A DNA stretch of 64,000 nt from CAYJBH01 sp964370605 (GTDB lineage Bacteria; Bacillota; Clostridia; Oscillospirales; Ruminococcaceae), in NCBI GenBank assembly GCA_964370605.1, contig CAYJJX010000003.1, positions 1-64,000 of the forward strand, in the 5' to 3' direction. The notes below the pieces were generated by a model. That model had not been told where the DNA came from. It saw only the letters and a list, made by a program, of their open reading frames with translations, and made no database searches. Positions within the stretch are counted from its first letter, which is position 1; every line of letters begins with the position of its first letter. The position numbers and the translations under genes are program-made. Of the stretch, positions 8,654 to 18,087 are shown piece by piece.

Positions 8654-9622
8654 ATGAAAAGGATATTCAGTTTTTTAGTGATCGCTGCCATGGTCTCTTT
8701 TGTCGGTTGTAGTGAGCCGGAGCCGGAACCGATTATTACCGAGGACAACATAGCGCCCGACACGACGGCAGACACGGTGGTCGAGATGGCGGAGGAAGCC
8801 GCAAATGTACCGTACATCTGGATTGGCGAAGATTATGATGAGGCGGTTGAGATACATGCGGCACTCGCCCAATACCACGAGTTGCCGGGAGATTACCTTG
8901 AGGGATTGGAAGCGCATGTAGAGGAACAACAGTCGTACAATCCGACCGTCACGGCGCAAGAGGTGGCAAACATTATGGCGGAGATAATGACCGAGAATCT
9001 CAATCTCACACCCGGTACAATAATGCCACAGGACATGCAGGAGGCGTATACAAGAGACAATCCGAGTCCGATATCAGTGCACCTTGACAACTTTGAAGGA
9101 AAACTGCATTGGTATGTTCAGGGTCAACTCAGCTTTTTTTCGCAACTTGACACCCTTTATGTCGATATTAAGGTGGATGCTACCACCGCTGAGGTGCTGG
9201 GAGCGGCATTTTTTATCGGCTATGAAGATATCCAAATGGAAATGCAGGCAACGCCGATACACCCGGCTTTTATAGAAGATGAGGAATATCCGGAAGCACC
9301 CATCTATGGTTCATGGGACACCGAGTCACCGGAATATCAGACCATGATCGACGAAATGATTGCGGAGTTCAAAGAGAACCTCGATGGTTCACTGCTTGCA
9401 GGAGGTGCGAGTATTTCAAATATTGAACATCGGCTGATTGCAGACGCCCTTGACGATCCCTTCTATACAGCCTTGCCTTTTGAAGTTACATTTGATGACG
9501 GCAGGATATTGACCATCATCAAGGCCGGAGACAGCACACCGTATTATCAGTATGACATTTTTGGCTCACCGCTTTGGAAATGCTCTTTTATTTATGGCCA
9601 AACGATCGAAGATTTGATATAG
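8654..9622 (+). CDS. Predicted lipoprotein, first of a related pair
   Basis: A 322-residue secreted protein with a lipoprotein signal (MKRIF, a hydrophobic core, then a lipobox ending FVGC), so it should be anchored to the outer face of the membrane. The rest is acidic and belongs to no family I recognise. It is a diverged paralogue of the next gene: both have a PIITED/VITED stretch soon after the cysteine, then TTAD, a Y-IW motif, a TAQE(V/A)AN(I) segment, a DATT segment, and an LDGS/G segment near the C-terminus. GAAAGGAAG lies 5-6 bases before the ATG. Its position suggests a link to the preceding two-component system. Confidence 0.75.
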   Translation: MKRIFSFLVIAAMVSFVGCSEPEPEPIITEDNIAPDTTADTVVEMAEEAANVPYIWIGEDYDEAVEIHAALAQYHELPGDYLEGLEAHVEEQQSYNPTVTAQEVANIMAEIMTENLNLTPGTIMPQDMQEAYTRDNPSPISVHLDNFEGKLHWYVQGQLSFFSQLDTLYVDIKVDATTAEVLGAAFFIGYEDIQMEMQATPIHPAFIEDEEYPEAPIYGSWDTESPEYQTMIDEMIAEFKENLDGSLLAGGASISNIEHRLIADALDDPFYTALPFEVTFDDGRILTIIKAGDSTPYYQYDIFGSPLWKCSFIYGQTIEDLI

Positions 9623-9765
9623 TCGAGGGAGCGCAAAAAATATTTATTGCCTTGCGGCAAGATCGCTTTGCGGCGAAATGACTATAACAACGCAGAAACT
9701 GTTTGAAACAACAACTTGATAAAATGTGTTTAATGATTAAATGCACAAAGAAAGGAACTCTAATA

Positions 9766-10734
9766 ATGAAAAAAATCATCTGCTGCTTTGCAGTTGCCAT
9801 AGTCGCCGTCTTGTCGGCGGGTTGCACATCACAAGATACCATGTCACAGGAGGTCATCACCGAGGACAGCATTTTGCCCACCACAACCGCCGATGAGGTG
9901 ATCGAGTCAATTCCGGAGGATAAAAACTATGATTATATCTGGCTTGCGGAAGATGTTGAAAAGGGGGTTGAACTAATTGAATCGGGTGGATATCCGCTGA
10001 TTACAGCCGAATTTTTTGCATCGTCATCAGAACAGGTGATTGCGAATTTGAACCGTGAGGCGGAGTATGACCCAATTATTACGGCACAGGAGGCGGCAAA
10101 TATCGCAGGGAATATATTGATTGAAGCATATGGTATTTCGCAGGAAGATTTTGGCACCTTGATTCTTAATATTGCGACTGATTTCGGTTACTGGAGCGTC
10201 TATCAGCAGGACATATATTCCGAGACGGAAATGGGAGTTCCATGGAGGATTTTTATCAACATAGATGCCACGACCGGTGCTTTGAATGCGGTGCAGGTTA
10301 CACCGATGGAACTTTCCTATGTTGAAGAGATGTACGCTTCGCCAACAGCCGAGAGTTTTGTGGAGACGGAAAACCCTAGCCAACCGTTTGCGACTATGGA
10401 ACAATCTGGACTGGAGGACTATCGTTACAACAACATGAAAATCGGACTTTGGGACGAAGATCATGAGATGTTTCAGACGGAAATCGACAAAGAGATTGCG
10501 GCGTTGACAAAACAGCTGGACGGTTCGCCTGTCTTGCAGGGAGCTACCTTGACAGAGTTGTCGATCATGTCGGTGCCCGGAAGCGTAGATCAAGAGGATC
10601 TTGGCTTTGAGGGCAAGCTGAGCGATGGGCGCACTATCAAACTTATTCGCGATCCGTTCTATGGCCCGTTTCTTTCCTTTGAACAGGACCGCTATCCATT
10701 CAGAGCCTATATTTTAGATTTGCATCAGATATAA
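9766..10734 (+). CDS. Predicted lipoprotein, second of a related pair
   Basis: A 322-residue paralogue of the preceding lipoprotein. I choose the ATG at 9766 because it gives a proper lipoprotein signal (MKKIICCFA..., lipobox LSAGC) and has AAAGGA 10 bases upstream; the longer frame from 9703 would bury the signal peptide. Shared motifs with its neighbour include VITED-S, TTADEVIES, YDYIWLAED, TAQEAANIAG and a DATTGALNAV segment. No enzymatic motif is visible. A strong terminator follows, so this pair closes the transcription unit. Confidence 0.75.
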   Translation: MKKIICCFAVAIVAVLSAGCTSQDTMSQEVITEDSILPTTTADEVIESIPEDKNYDYIWLAEDVEKGVELIESGGYPLITAEFFASSSEQVIANLNREAEYDPIITAQEAANIAGNILIEAYGISQEDFGTLILNIATDFGYWSVYQQDIYSETEMGVPWRIFINIDATTGALNAVQVTPMELSYVEEMYASPTAESFVETENPSQPFATMEQSGLEDYRYNNMKIGLWDEDHEMFQTEIDKEIAALTKQLDGSPVLQGATLTELSIMSVPGSVDQEDLGFEGKLSDGRTIKLIRDPFYGPFLSFEQDRYPFRAYILDLHQI

Positions 10735-10752
10735 CTCAAAAACATACTATAA

Positions 10753-10799
10753 AACAGGTGCCTTTGCGGTGTTTGGCCGCAAAGGCACCTGTTAGTTTA
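10753..10799 (+). terminator. Strong bidirectional terminator
   Basis: A perfect 17-bp stem (10753-10769 with 10777-10793) with a 7-base loop, flanked by A-rich and T-rich sequence, sits between the second lipoprotein gene and the convergent hybrid kinase gene. Confidence 0.9.
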
Positions 10800-10837
10800 A
10801 GGCAAGCAAATTTGGATTGTTTACAGGACAGACAAAA

Positions 10838-13800
10838 CTAAATTTTGTCTGCAATCTCTTCAATAAGGCCGGCGGCCTCATCATAATCATACGATTCGAT
10901 TGCACTTTGTGTTTTGGAAAGAAGTTTTGTGATGTTTGAATCCCATTCGAATTCCGAAAGTTCGCCGAGAATGGTTTCTATGGCGACAATATCTACAAAG
11001 TTGACCGCTTCGCCAAGTTTTTTGACTTTGGCCGCAAGGAAGTCGGTGTCGCCGGCCGTTTTATCCTGTTCGTTTTCAACCGCTGCCGTACCGAAATGAT
11101 CTTCGATGCCATTCAAGATACAGGCGAATGAGGCAAAAAAGTTTTTGATATGATGGTCAATATAGCCGCGTTCCATGTTTTGAGCCGCCTGCTCCATCTG
11201 TGCCGCCTTGGCGGACAGCGAAAGTGCCCCTATCGAGGCGGATGAACTTTTGATGGCGTGAACTTCGGTCTTGAACGAGGAGATATCGCCCCTTTTGTAG
11301 AAGTCTTCTATCACCGCCAGCTTCTTTTTGCCCTCGATGAAATATGTTTTGAGGATATCGAGATACATCTCGGTGTTTCCGCCAAGCAGTCCGATGCCGT
11401 GGGAAGCGTCGAGACCTCGTATGTTTATGTCAAGCATGTCAGCGCTATCCGAAACAATCTTCTCATTCTTTTGCGCTACCAAAAGTTTTTCAGATGGCAG
11501 CCAATGCATCAAAACTTCGTTCAGCTTTGCGAGTTCAATCGGTTTTGACAAAAAGTCACTTAGACCTTCTTTGATAAATAGTTCCCTTGCACCGACAACT
11601 GCATTTGCGGTCAATGCGACGATGGGCAGGTTTTTGTAATAGTCGCCATCAAGTTTGCGTATTGCTATTGAAGTGTCTATTCCGTCCATCTCCGGCATCA
11701 TGTGATCCATGAACACAATGTCATATCGTTTGTTTTGGACAAGTTTGATAGCTTCAAATCCGCTGAGGGCAGTGTCAATATTGAATTTGTACGGCTCCAT
11801 CAGCCCTGATGCAACCTTGAGATTTACCGCATTGTCGTCTACAACCAATATATTCGCTTCAGGGGCGACAAACGATAAGAACTCCTTGTCGCCAATACCG
11901 GTCATCACAGTGTCATTCAGGACATTTGCCACCTGTATGCAGTTTGCGGGCAGTGTGATCTCTCGCACACCCTCGGTCTGCTCCATCGACAGGAGTTCAG
12001 ATAAAGCGACTATCTTTGATCGCAGTTTTAGTTTTTGCTTTAGATCAAGTATCTTGTGAAGATGTAGGGACGGAGTGAATATATAATCGAACTCCGATTC
12101 ACTCAGCTGCTCCAATAGCGATGACTGGTTAACGCAGACGGTGCAATCACAGTCGAGATTGTCGATCGCATAGTACACCGACTTCATCTGGATTTCTCGT
12201 GGCTCATATAACAGTACCGACTTGCTGTCGACACAGCTCGCAATAGGCTCATAATCCTTACAACGCTGCTCTACCGTGATGGAAAAGACGGAACCTTTGC
12301 CATAAGCACTATCCACAACGATACTACCGCCCATCATTTCACAAAGTCGTTTCGTTATGGCAAGCCCCAGCCCTGTTCCCTCGATGTTGCGATTTCTTGT
12401 GGTGTTTACACGTTCGAATTCTTCAAAGAGTCGACCTATATCCTTTTTCTTGATGCCTACGCCGGAGTCGAATACCTCTATTTTCAAACAAAATTTGTCG
12501 CAGTCGCCGTTTCCGGTGACTTTGAATCCGAAATGTCCACTCGGTGTGAATTTGATAGCATTGCCGAGAAGGTTGATTAAAATCTGTTTCAGACGTATTT
12601 CGTCACCGATAAGTTTTGCGGGGAGTTTGCTGTCAATATAGGTGAAGAACGAAAGTGGTTTATTGCCGATGCGCATACGGGTCATGTTGATGATATCGTT
12701 GAACATGGAGGAGAGATAGTATTCTCTGTTGACGATGTCCAGTTTGCCTGACTCGATTTTAGAGATGTCCAGAATGTCATTGATGATAGCGAGTAGATTG
12801 TCACAGGAAGTTTTAATGTCGGAGGCATATTCCGCGACTCCTCGACCGTTACTCTCGCGCAGAATGATCTCTGCCATTCCTGAGATTGCATTCATCGGAG
12901 TACGTATTTCATGGCTCATGTTGGCAAGGAAGTTGCTCTTTGCCTTGGAGCTCATCAGTGCCTCTTCGTGCGCTTGACGCAGTTCTTCATCAATCTCGGC
13001 ACGGTGAAGCGTGTTGGCAAAAAGCGAACCGCTGAGGCGCAGCATATTCTCTTCCACCTCGGAAAAAAGACGTTTGTCTGATTTTTCATCCATCAAGATG
13101 AATCCCCAAAGTTCACCTTTGAGGTTTATGGGTGACATTACCACGCTCTTGATGTCGGCAAGGCTGTAAAACAGTTTTTCGGTCGGCGACAGATCGGTAG
13201 TATAACAGTTGAGGATTTGATCCTGCAACATGTATTTATAGATAGAGGGCATGTGTATTTCACAGCGAATGCTGAACACGTTATCGCTGTAGTGTGACAT
13301 CTGGCTTATTAGCGATTCTTTTTGTTCGTTAGACACGACACCACCTGTCAAACTCGACAGATCGATATTTTTTAGCCGGTCGGCAATATTTGAGGTTCCG
13401 AGATTGTTTCCGTAGTTCCAGGAAAATACGTTTTTGCTAAATATTTCACCGTCTTCGATATGGTTTCGCCATATCGAAATGCGGTCTCGGCCGCTTGCCT
13501 TGCAAAGTTCTTCAAGGCATTGCGAGACTACATCTCCGATGGTTGTATAGTCCTCCAGTGCAACCAGTCGTTGTGAAACATTATTGACCGCCAAAAGCAT
13601 CTTATCCTGCTCGGTCAATGTCTTGGTACGCCGTTCAATCTGCTCTTCAAGGTTTGTTTTGTACGCCTCAAGTTCGGCAAGGGCCTCGGTCAGAGCTTCT
13701 TGCGAACACTTTAGATTGTTGATATTCAGATGTCCGCCTATGACATGGGTGACATTTCCGTCTGAATCGCGTGACATTATCTTGCCGACGTCACGCACCC

Positions 13801-14494
13801 AAATATAGTGCCCGTCACGATGGCGTACCCGTATTTCACATTCGTATTTTGGGGTTTTTCCCGAAAGATAATCGTCGAGCAATCCATTTGCACGATCACG
13901 ATCATCGGGATGATTCATGTTGTCCCACCCGTCAAGTGTGCCAAATTCTGTATAGTCAGAATAACCCACCATGTCAAGGTAGGTCTGGTTGTAGGTGATG
14001 GTGTCTTTTTGCGGTTCCCAGTTCCACATTCCGAACTCCGCCACTTCAATGGCAAGGTTCAACAGGTGTTGTTGCTCCACAAGGTCAAGTTCCGCCTTTT
14101 TTAGCCTCGTGACATCCTGCAAAACACCGCAGAAAACAAGCGGGTTGCCGTCCTCGTCATATTCTGTCGTGCTTCCTTTATCCTGAGCCCATATTATCGT
14201 GCCGTCTTTTTTTACCATCCTAAATTCGGCAACATAACTTTCGGTTTTTCCGGAAAGATAGTCGTTGATCCTGTCGTTTGCAAAATCCAGATCATCCGGC
14301 AATACAAGACCTTCCCAAGCAGTGACATCACATTTGAGCTCACTCGATTCATAGCCGAGCAGATTCGCATATTCTTTGCTGTAATGAATCACACCTGATG
14401 ATAGGTTCCATACCCACACACCGATGTGTGAAATAGAGATAAGTTGTCGAAGTGTGTTTTCCGGTAGTACCTTGATATTATCGTCATGCAACAT
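10838..14494 (-). CDS. Soluble hybrid sensor histidine kinase (PAS-PAS-GAF-HisKA-HATPase-REC-HPt)
   Basis: A 1218-residue multidomain kinase without membrane segments, hence cytosolic. In order: two PAS/PAC modules (about 10-135 and 140-265), a coiled coil (265-300), a GAF-like domain (305-500), HisKA with H528 in MSHEIRTPM, HATPase (630-745; N box NLLGNAIKF, DSGVGI, GTGLGLAI), a degenerate receiver-like region (755-865) without the acidic pocket, a full receiver with D930 (FMDHMMPEMDG) and K984, and an HPt domain with H1079 (EVHAIKSSS). This is a complete internal phosphorelay; the final acceptor is probably the HD-GYP regulator encoded just upstream in the same operon. Confidence 0.9.
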   Translation of the reverse strand: MLHDDNIKVLPENTLRQLISISHIGVWVWNLSSGVIHYSKEYANLLGYESSELKCDVTAWEGLVLPDDLDFANDRINDYLSGKTESYVAEFRMVKKDGTIIWAQDKGSTTEYDEDGNPLVFCGVLQDVTRLKKAELDLVEQQHLLNLAIEVAEFGMWNWEPQKDTITYNQTYLDMVGYSDYTEFGTLDGWDNMNHPDDRDRANGLLDDYLSGKTPKYECEIRVRHRDGHYIWVRDVGKIMSRDSDGNVTHVIGGHLNINNLKCSQEALTEALAELEAYKTNLEEQIERRTKTLTEQDKMLLAVNNVSQRLVALEDYTTIGDVVSQCLEELCKASGRDRISIWRNHIEDGEIFSKNVFSWNYGNNLGTSNIADRLKNIDLSSLTGGVVSNEQKESLISQMSHYSDNVFSIRCEIHMPSIYKYMLQDQILNCYTTDLSPTEKLFYSLADIKSVVMSPINLKGELWGFILMDEKSDKRLFSEVEENMLRLSGSLFANTLHRAEIDEELRQAHEEALMSSKAKSNFLANMSHEIRTPMNAISGMAEIILRESNGRGVAEYASDIKTSCDNLLAIINDILDISKIESGKLDIVNREYYLSSMFNDIINMTRMRIGNKPLSFFTYIDSKLPAKLIGDEIRLKQILINLLGNAIKFTPSGHFGFKVTGNGDCDKFCLKIEVFDSGVGIKKKDIGRLFEEFERVNTTRNRNIEGTGLGLAITKRLCEMMGGSIVVDSAYGKGSVFSITVEQRCKDYEPIASCVDSKSVLLYEPREIQMKSVYYAIDNLDCDCTVCVNQSSLLEQLSESEFDYIFTPSLHLHKILDLKQKLKLRSKIVALSELLSMEQTEGVREITLPANCIQVANVLNDTVMTGIGDKEFLSFVAPEANILVVDDNAVNLKVASGLMEPYKFNIDTALSGFEAIKLVQNKRYDIVFMDHMMPEMDGIDTSIAIRKLDGDYYKNLPIVALTANAVVGARELFIKEGLSDFLSKPIELAKLNEVLMHWLPSEKLLVAQKNEKIVSDSADMLDINIRGLDASHGIGLLGGNTEMYLDILKTYFIEGKKKLAVIEDFYKRGDISSFKTEVHAIKSSSASIGALSLSAKAAQMEQAAQNMERGYIDHHIKNFFASFACILNGIEDHFGTAAVENEQDKTAGDTDFLAAKVKKLGEAVNFVDIVAIETILGELSEFEWDSNITKLLSKTQSAIESYDYDEAAGLIEEIADKI

Positions 14495-14583
14495 AGAACA
14501 TCGTCCTTTCCGGTAAAATATTTTCGGTTAGGTGGATTATTATCATGAGAATAAAAGATATGATCATTATAGATTGGCACAAA

Positions 14584-15672
14584 CTAATAGGTTTGTGCAA
14601 TTACCTTAAAGTGAGGAGCTATCCTCTCGAATACCTTTACAAGTTTCGGATCAAAATGCGTTCCACTGTCCGAAATTATTATGTCCACAGCCTGTTCGTG
14701 CGTCATTGATGGTTTGTAGGGTCGCTTTGAAATGATTGCATCATACACATCAACAATCGCCATCAATCGTCCGGTCAATGGGATGTCTTCACCGCTCAAA
14801 CCCGAGGGATAACCGCTCCCATCCCATTTTTCATGGTGGGAACGCGCAAATTCCGACGCAATCTCTAAAAATTGTGCTTCATTTACGCTGGCTGTGGCAT
14901 AATCGAGGGAGCGAGCGCCGATCACGGTATGTGTTTTGATTATTTCAAATTCTTCGGCGGTAAGTTTGCCCGGTTTTAGCAAAATACTGTCCGAAATAGA
15001 TATTTTTCCGACATCGTGCATCTGTGAGGCGTGGGCATAGAGTTCCGGTTCTACGTCGCTCAGTTCATCAGAATAGATTCCTTCTTCTACCACACTTTCT
15101 ATCAATAATTTAATGAATTCACGAGTGCGTAGGAGATGCTCGCCCGTTGTTCCGTCACGTTTTTCCACCATGTCGGCCATAACGTGGACAATAGAGTATT
15201 GCAGCTCTGCCATGTCACGTATTTTATCCTGCACCATACCTTCAAGGTTGGTGCTGTAATCAAGAAGTTGGCGCTGTTGTGTAGCTAGTTTCAGATGGAG
15301 TTCGACACGCTTTTGCAGAAGAGGTACCGAAAAAGGCTTGGCAATATAGTCAACCGCACCGAGATTTAGCCCAGCAAATTCACTGGCAGAATCATTCTTT
15401 CCGGTCACAAATATCACCGGAATATCACAGGTGGGTGGCGGACTGCCTTTGAGCTTTTCGATGATTTCAAATCCATTAAGCCCCGGCATTTCAATGTCGA
15501 GTAGAATCAAATCAGGCGTAAGCCGCTTTAGAATTTCAAGCGCTTTTTCACCGCTCGGAATGAGCAGAACGTCGTACAGTCGTTCCAGCGCCTTCCGGGC
15601 AATGTTTAGGTTGGTGACGTTGTCGTCAACCACCATGATTTTAAAGCCTGTGCTCTTGATCGTCTGTGACAT
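14584..15672 (-). CDS. Response regulator with HD-GYP phosphodiesterase domain
   Basis: A 362-residue protein with a receiver domain (DD at 16-17, D59 in LLDIEMPG, K in AKPF near 112), a short coiled coil and an HD-GYP domain. The HD pair is at 219-220 (QMHDVGKI) and the GYP signature is HHEKWDGSGYP at about 279-289, both intact, so hydrolysis of cyclic di-GMP or a related cyclic dinucleotide is expected. I prefer the ATG at 15672, which has GAGGG 8 bases upstream, over the codon at 15690. It lies 18 bases after glgB and 89 bases before the hybrid kinase gene, which makes it the likely output of that kinase. Confidence 0.9.
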   Translation of the reverse strand: MSQTIKSTGFKIMVVDDNVTNLNIARKALERLYDVLLIPSGEKALEILKRLTPDLILLDIEMPGLNGFEIIEKLKGSPPPTCDIPVIFVTGKNDSASEFAGLNLGAVDYIAKPFSVPLLQKRVELHLKLATQQRQLLDYSTNLEGMVQDKIRDMAELQYSIVHVMADMVEKRDGTTGEHLLRTREFIKLLIESVVEEGIYSDELSDVEPELYAHASQMHDVGKISISDSILLKPGKLTAEEFEIIKTHTVIGARSLDYATASVNEAQFLEIASEFARSHHEKWDGSGYPSGLSGEDIPLTGRLMAIVDVYDAIISKRPYKPSMTHEQAVDIIISDSGTHFDPKLVKVFERIAPHFKVIAQTY

Positions 15673-15690
15673 GTAACAAACCCTCTGCAT

Positions 15691-17583
15691 TTATTTTTTT
15701 GTCTCTCGAGTCTTGCGCCGATACATTACGCAAGCAAGCGGAGGTACCGATACCGATATAGCACTTTTGAAACCGTTTTTATCGTACCGATAACTTTTTT
15801 GCACCTCACTGCGCACACCGCTACCCATATAACGTTCATCATCCGAGTTGAAAATTTCAACATAGTTTCCGGCTTTGGGTACCGACATAATATATCCGCG
15901 ATGGACGGTGGGGGACATGTTGAGCAATATCAAAACATCTTCCTCGTTTTCAGCATGGCGAATAAAGGTCAAAATTTGATTGTCGCCGTCTTCGTAGGAT
16001 AACCACTTGAAACCATAGACTCCGTCGTCGGCATAAAGTGCAGGCGTGTTTTTGTATAGGTTGTTGAGGTCACGGGTGAAGTCGTTGGTCTGTCGGTGCG
16101 CATCATGGGAAAGATGGCCCCATTCCAGTTGGTCGGCATAGTTCCATTCATTGAACTGCCCGAACTCACTGCCCATGAACAGCAATTTTTTGCCGGGGTA
16201 GGTTATCATATAGCAGAGGAAAAGACGCAAATTCGCAAACTTCTGCCAATAGTCGCCCGGCATTTTGTTGATGAGCGAGCCTTTGCCGTGCACCACCTCG
16301 TCATGCGAGATGGGGAGTATGTAATTTTCGCTGAAAGCATATAGATAGGTGTTGGTGATAAGGTCGTGGTGATATTTGCGATAGATGGTCGGTGTCTCAA
16401 AATAGCGCAGGCTGTCGTTCATCCAGCCCATGTTCCATTTGAAGTTGAAACCGAGACCGCCGTCGTGTACCGGATATGTCACGCAGGGCCAGCTGGTGGA
16501 TTCCTCCGCGATCATCATGATACCGGGGAACATTCCGAAGAGGTGAGAGTTCAATTTCTTGAAAAGCGCCACCGCCTCGAGGTTGGCGTTGCCGCCAAAT
16601 CCGTTGGGGTTCCATCCGCCATGTTTTCTGGAATAATCAAGATAGAGCATCGCCGCAACGGCATCGACACGCAGTCCGTCGATATGGTAACGGTCAAACC
16701 AAAAGCTTGCGGCGGAAACAAGAAAGCTTTCCACCTCGGTTTTGCCGTAGTCAAACTGATGAGTTCCCCAGTCAGGATTTTCTCGTTTGTTATGGTCGTC
16801 ATACTCGTAGCAGTAGCTGCCGTCGAAGTATGCAAGCGCAAATTCATCTTTTGGGAAGTGTGCCGGTACCCAGTCCATGATTACACCGATATCGGCACGG
16901 TGAAGTCGGTCGATGAGCTCCATCAACTGATCGGGAGTGCCGAAACGTGAATTTGCGGCAAAATATCCCGACACCTGATATCCCCACGACATGTCGAACG
17001 GAAATTCGGTGAGCGGCATGAATTCGACATGGGTATAACCCATCTCTTTGACATAGTCGATGAGATGATTTGCGAGGTCGTCATAGGAATAAAAGTTGCC
17101 GTCCCAATGCTTTTTCCAGGAGGCGGCATTGAGTTCATAGATGTTGATGGGGGAGGTGTAAACGCTGGTTTTAGCTCGTTTTGCCATCCAGTTTTTATCG
17201 CTCCATTTGTGACAACCATCGAGATTGTATACTTTGGAGGCAGTCTTTGGACGTGTCTCGCTGTGAAAGGCATATGGGTCGGCCTTGTCGACACGACGAT
17301 CGTCGGCACCGATTATTGCGTATTTATAGGTGCTGAATTCTGTTACGCCGCCTACGAAACATTCCCAAAGTCCGGCATCGGTGATGCGTTTCATCGGATT
17401 TTCCGCAAAGCTCCAGTGGTTGAAGTCGCCGATGACCGACACCGCTTTCGCTTTTGGTGCCCAGACTCGAAACACGACACCACCGTTTTCCATGTGGGAA
17501 CCGAGATAGTCATAGCTCGCATAGTTTGTCCCCTGATGGAACAGGTAGGAAGCGAATTCATCCTTTTTTAAAGCCTTGCTCAT
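15691..17583 (-). CDS. glgB: 1,4-alpha-glucan branching enzyme
   Basis: A 630-residue glycogen branching enzyme that cuts alpha-1,4 chains and re-attaches them as alpha-1,6 branches. It has a CBM48 domain near residues 25-110 (VFRVWAPKAKAVSVIGDFNHW) and a GH13 barrel with the nucleophile D307 (GLRVDAVAAML), acid/base E360 (MIAEEST) and the third acid in ISHDEVVHGKGSL. A C-terminal beta domain completes it. It is alone here, without glgA, glgC or glgP, and instead heads an operon with an HD-GYP regulator and a hybrid kinase. Confidence 0.95.
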   Translation of the reverse strand: MSKALKKDEFASYLFHQGTNYASYDYLGSHMENGGVVFRVWAPKAKAVSVIGDFNHWSFAENPMKRITDAGLWECFVGGVTEFSTYKYAIIGADDRRVDKADPYAFHSETRPKTASKVYNLDGCHKWSDKNWMAKRAKTSVYTSPINIYELNAASWKKHWDGNFYSYDDLANHLIDYVKEMGYTHVEFMPLTEFPFDMSWGYQVSGYFAANSRFGTPDQLMELIDRLHRADIGVIMDWVPAHFPKDEFALAYFDGSYCYEYDDHNKRENPDWGTHQFDYGKTEVESFLVSAASFWFDRYHIDGLRVDAVAAMLYLDYSRKHGGWNPNGFGGNANLEAVALFKKLNSHLFGMFPGIMMIAEESTSWPCVTYPVHDGGLGFNFKWNMGWMNDSLRYFETPTIYRKYHHDLITNTYLYAFSENYILPISHDEVVHGKGSLINKMPGDYWQKFANLRLFLCYMITYPGKKLLFMGSEFGQFNEWNYADQLEWGHLSHDAHRQTNDFTRDLNNLYKNTPALYADDGVYGFKWLSYEDGDNQILTFIRHAENEEDVLILLNMSPTVHRGYIMSVPKAGNYVEIFNSDDERYMGSGVRSEVQKSYRYDKNGFKSAISVSVPPLACVMYRRKTRETKK

Positions 17584-17598
17584 ATTTTGGCAACCTTT

Positions 17599-18087
17599 CT
17601 ATTTTTCGTATGTTAAAAAATTATATTCTATTCCCTCGAAATTATATGTCGAAGAGCGATCGGTAATCTTCCACTTCGGCATCTCGTCCAAATATGGGAA
17701 AAAAGTATCTGCCGGTCGCTCTGCCTTGAAGCGTGTGATATAAACCTTGTCGCAATAATCAAGCAAAAGACGATAGATCTCCTCGCCGCCGATGACAAAA
17801 ATATTATCCGGCAAAAGATTCTTTGTCAACTCCAAAAGATGCTCGACGCTGTTGCAGGTGACTACGCCTTCTTCGTGAAAATTATGGTCGGTGGTCATGA
17901 CGATGTTGGTGCGGTTTGGGAGCGGACGGCGACTTTTTGGAAGTGAAAGATAGGTTTTGCGTCCCATTACCACCGTTTTGTTCAATGTCTTAGCCTTGAA
18001 AAACTCTTGATCTTCTTTACAACGAAACAGCAGTCCGCCGTCAAGACCGATTCCAAAGCGGTCGTCCACCGCCACGATCGCTATCAT
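17599..18087 (-). CDS. folA: Dihydrofolate reductase
   Basis: A 162-residue NADPH-dependent enzyme that regenerates tetrahydrofolate. Seen motifs: N-terminal IAIVAVDDRFGIG, the catalytic acid in FRCKEDQEFF (near residue 26), the cofactor segment VVMGRKTYLSLP, and FVIGGEEIYRLLL. Its ATG overlaps the TGA of thyA (ATGA, 18084-18087), so the two are translationally coupled, matching the need to recycle dihydrofolate made by thymidylate synthase. Confidence 0.94.
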   Translation of the reverse strand: MIAIVAVDDRFGIGLDGGLLFRCKEDQEFFKAKTLNKTVVMGRKTYLSLPKSRRPLPNRTNIVMTTDHNFHEEGVVTCNSVEHLLELTKNLLPDNIFVIGGEEIYRLLLDYCDKVYITRFKAERPADTFFPYLDEMPKWKITDRSSTYNFEGIEYNFLTYEK

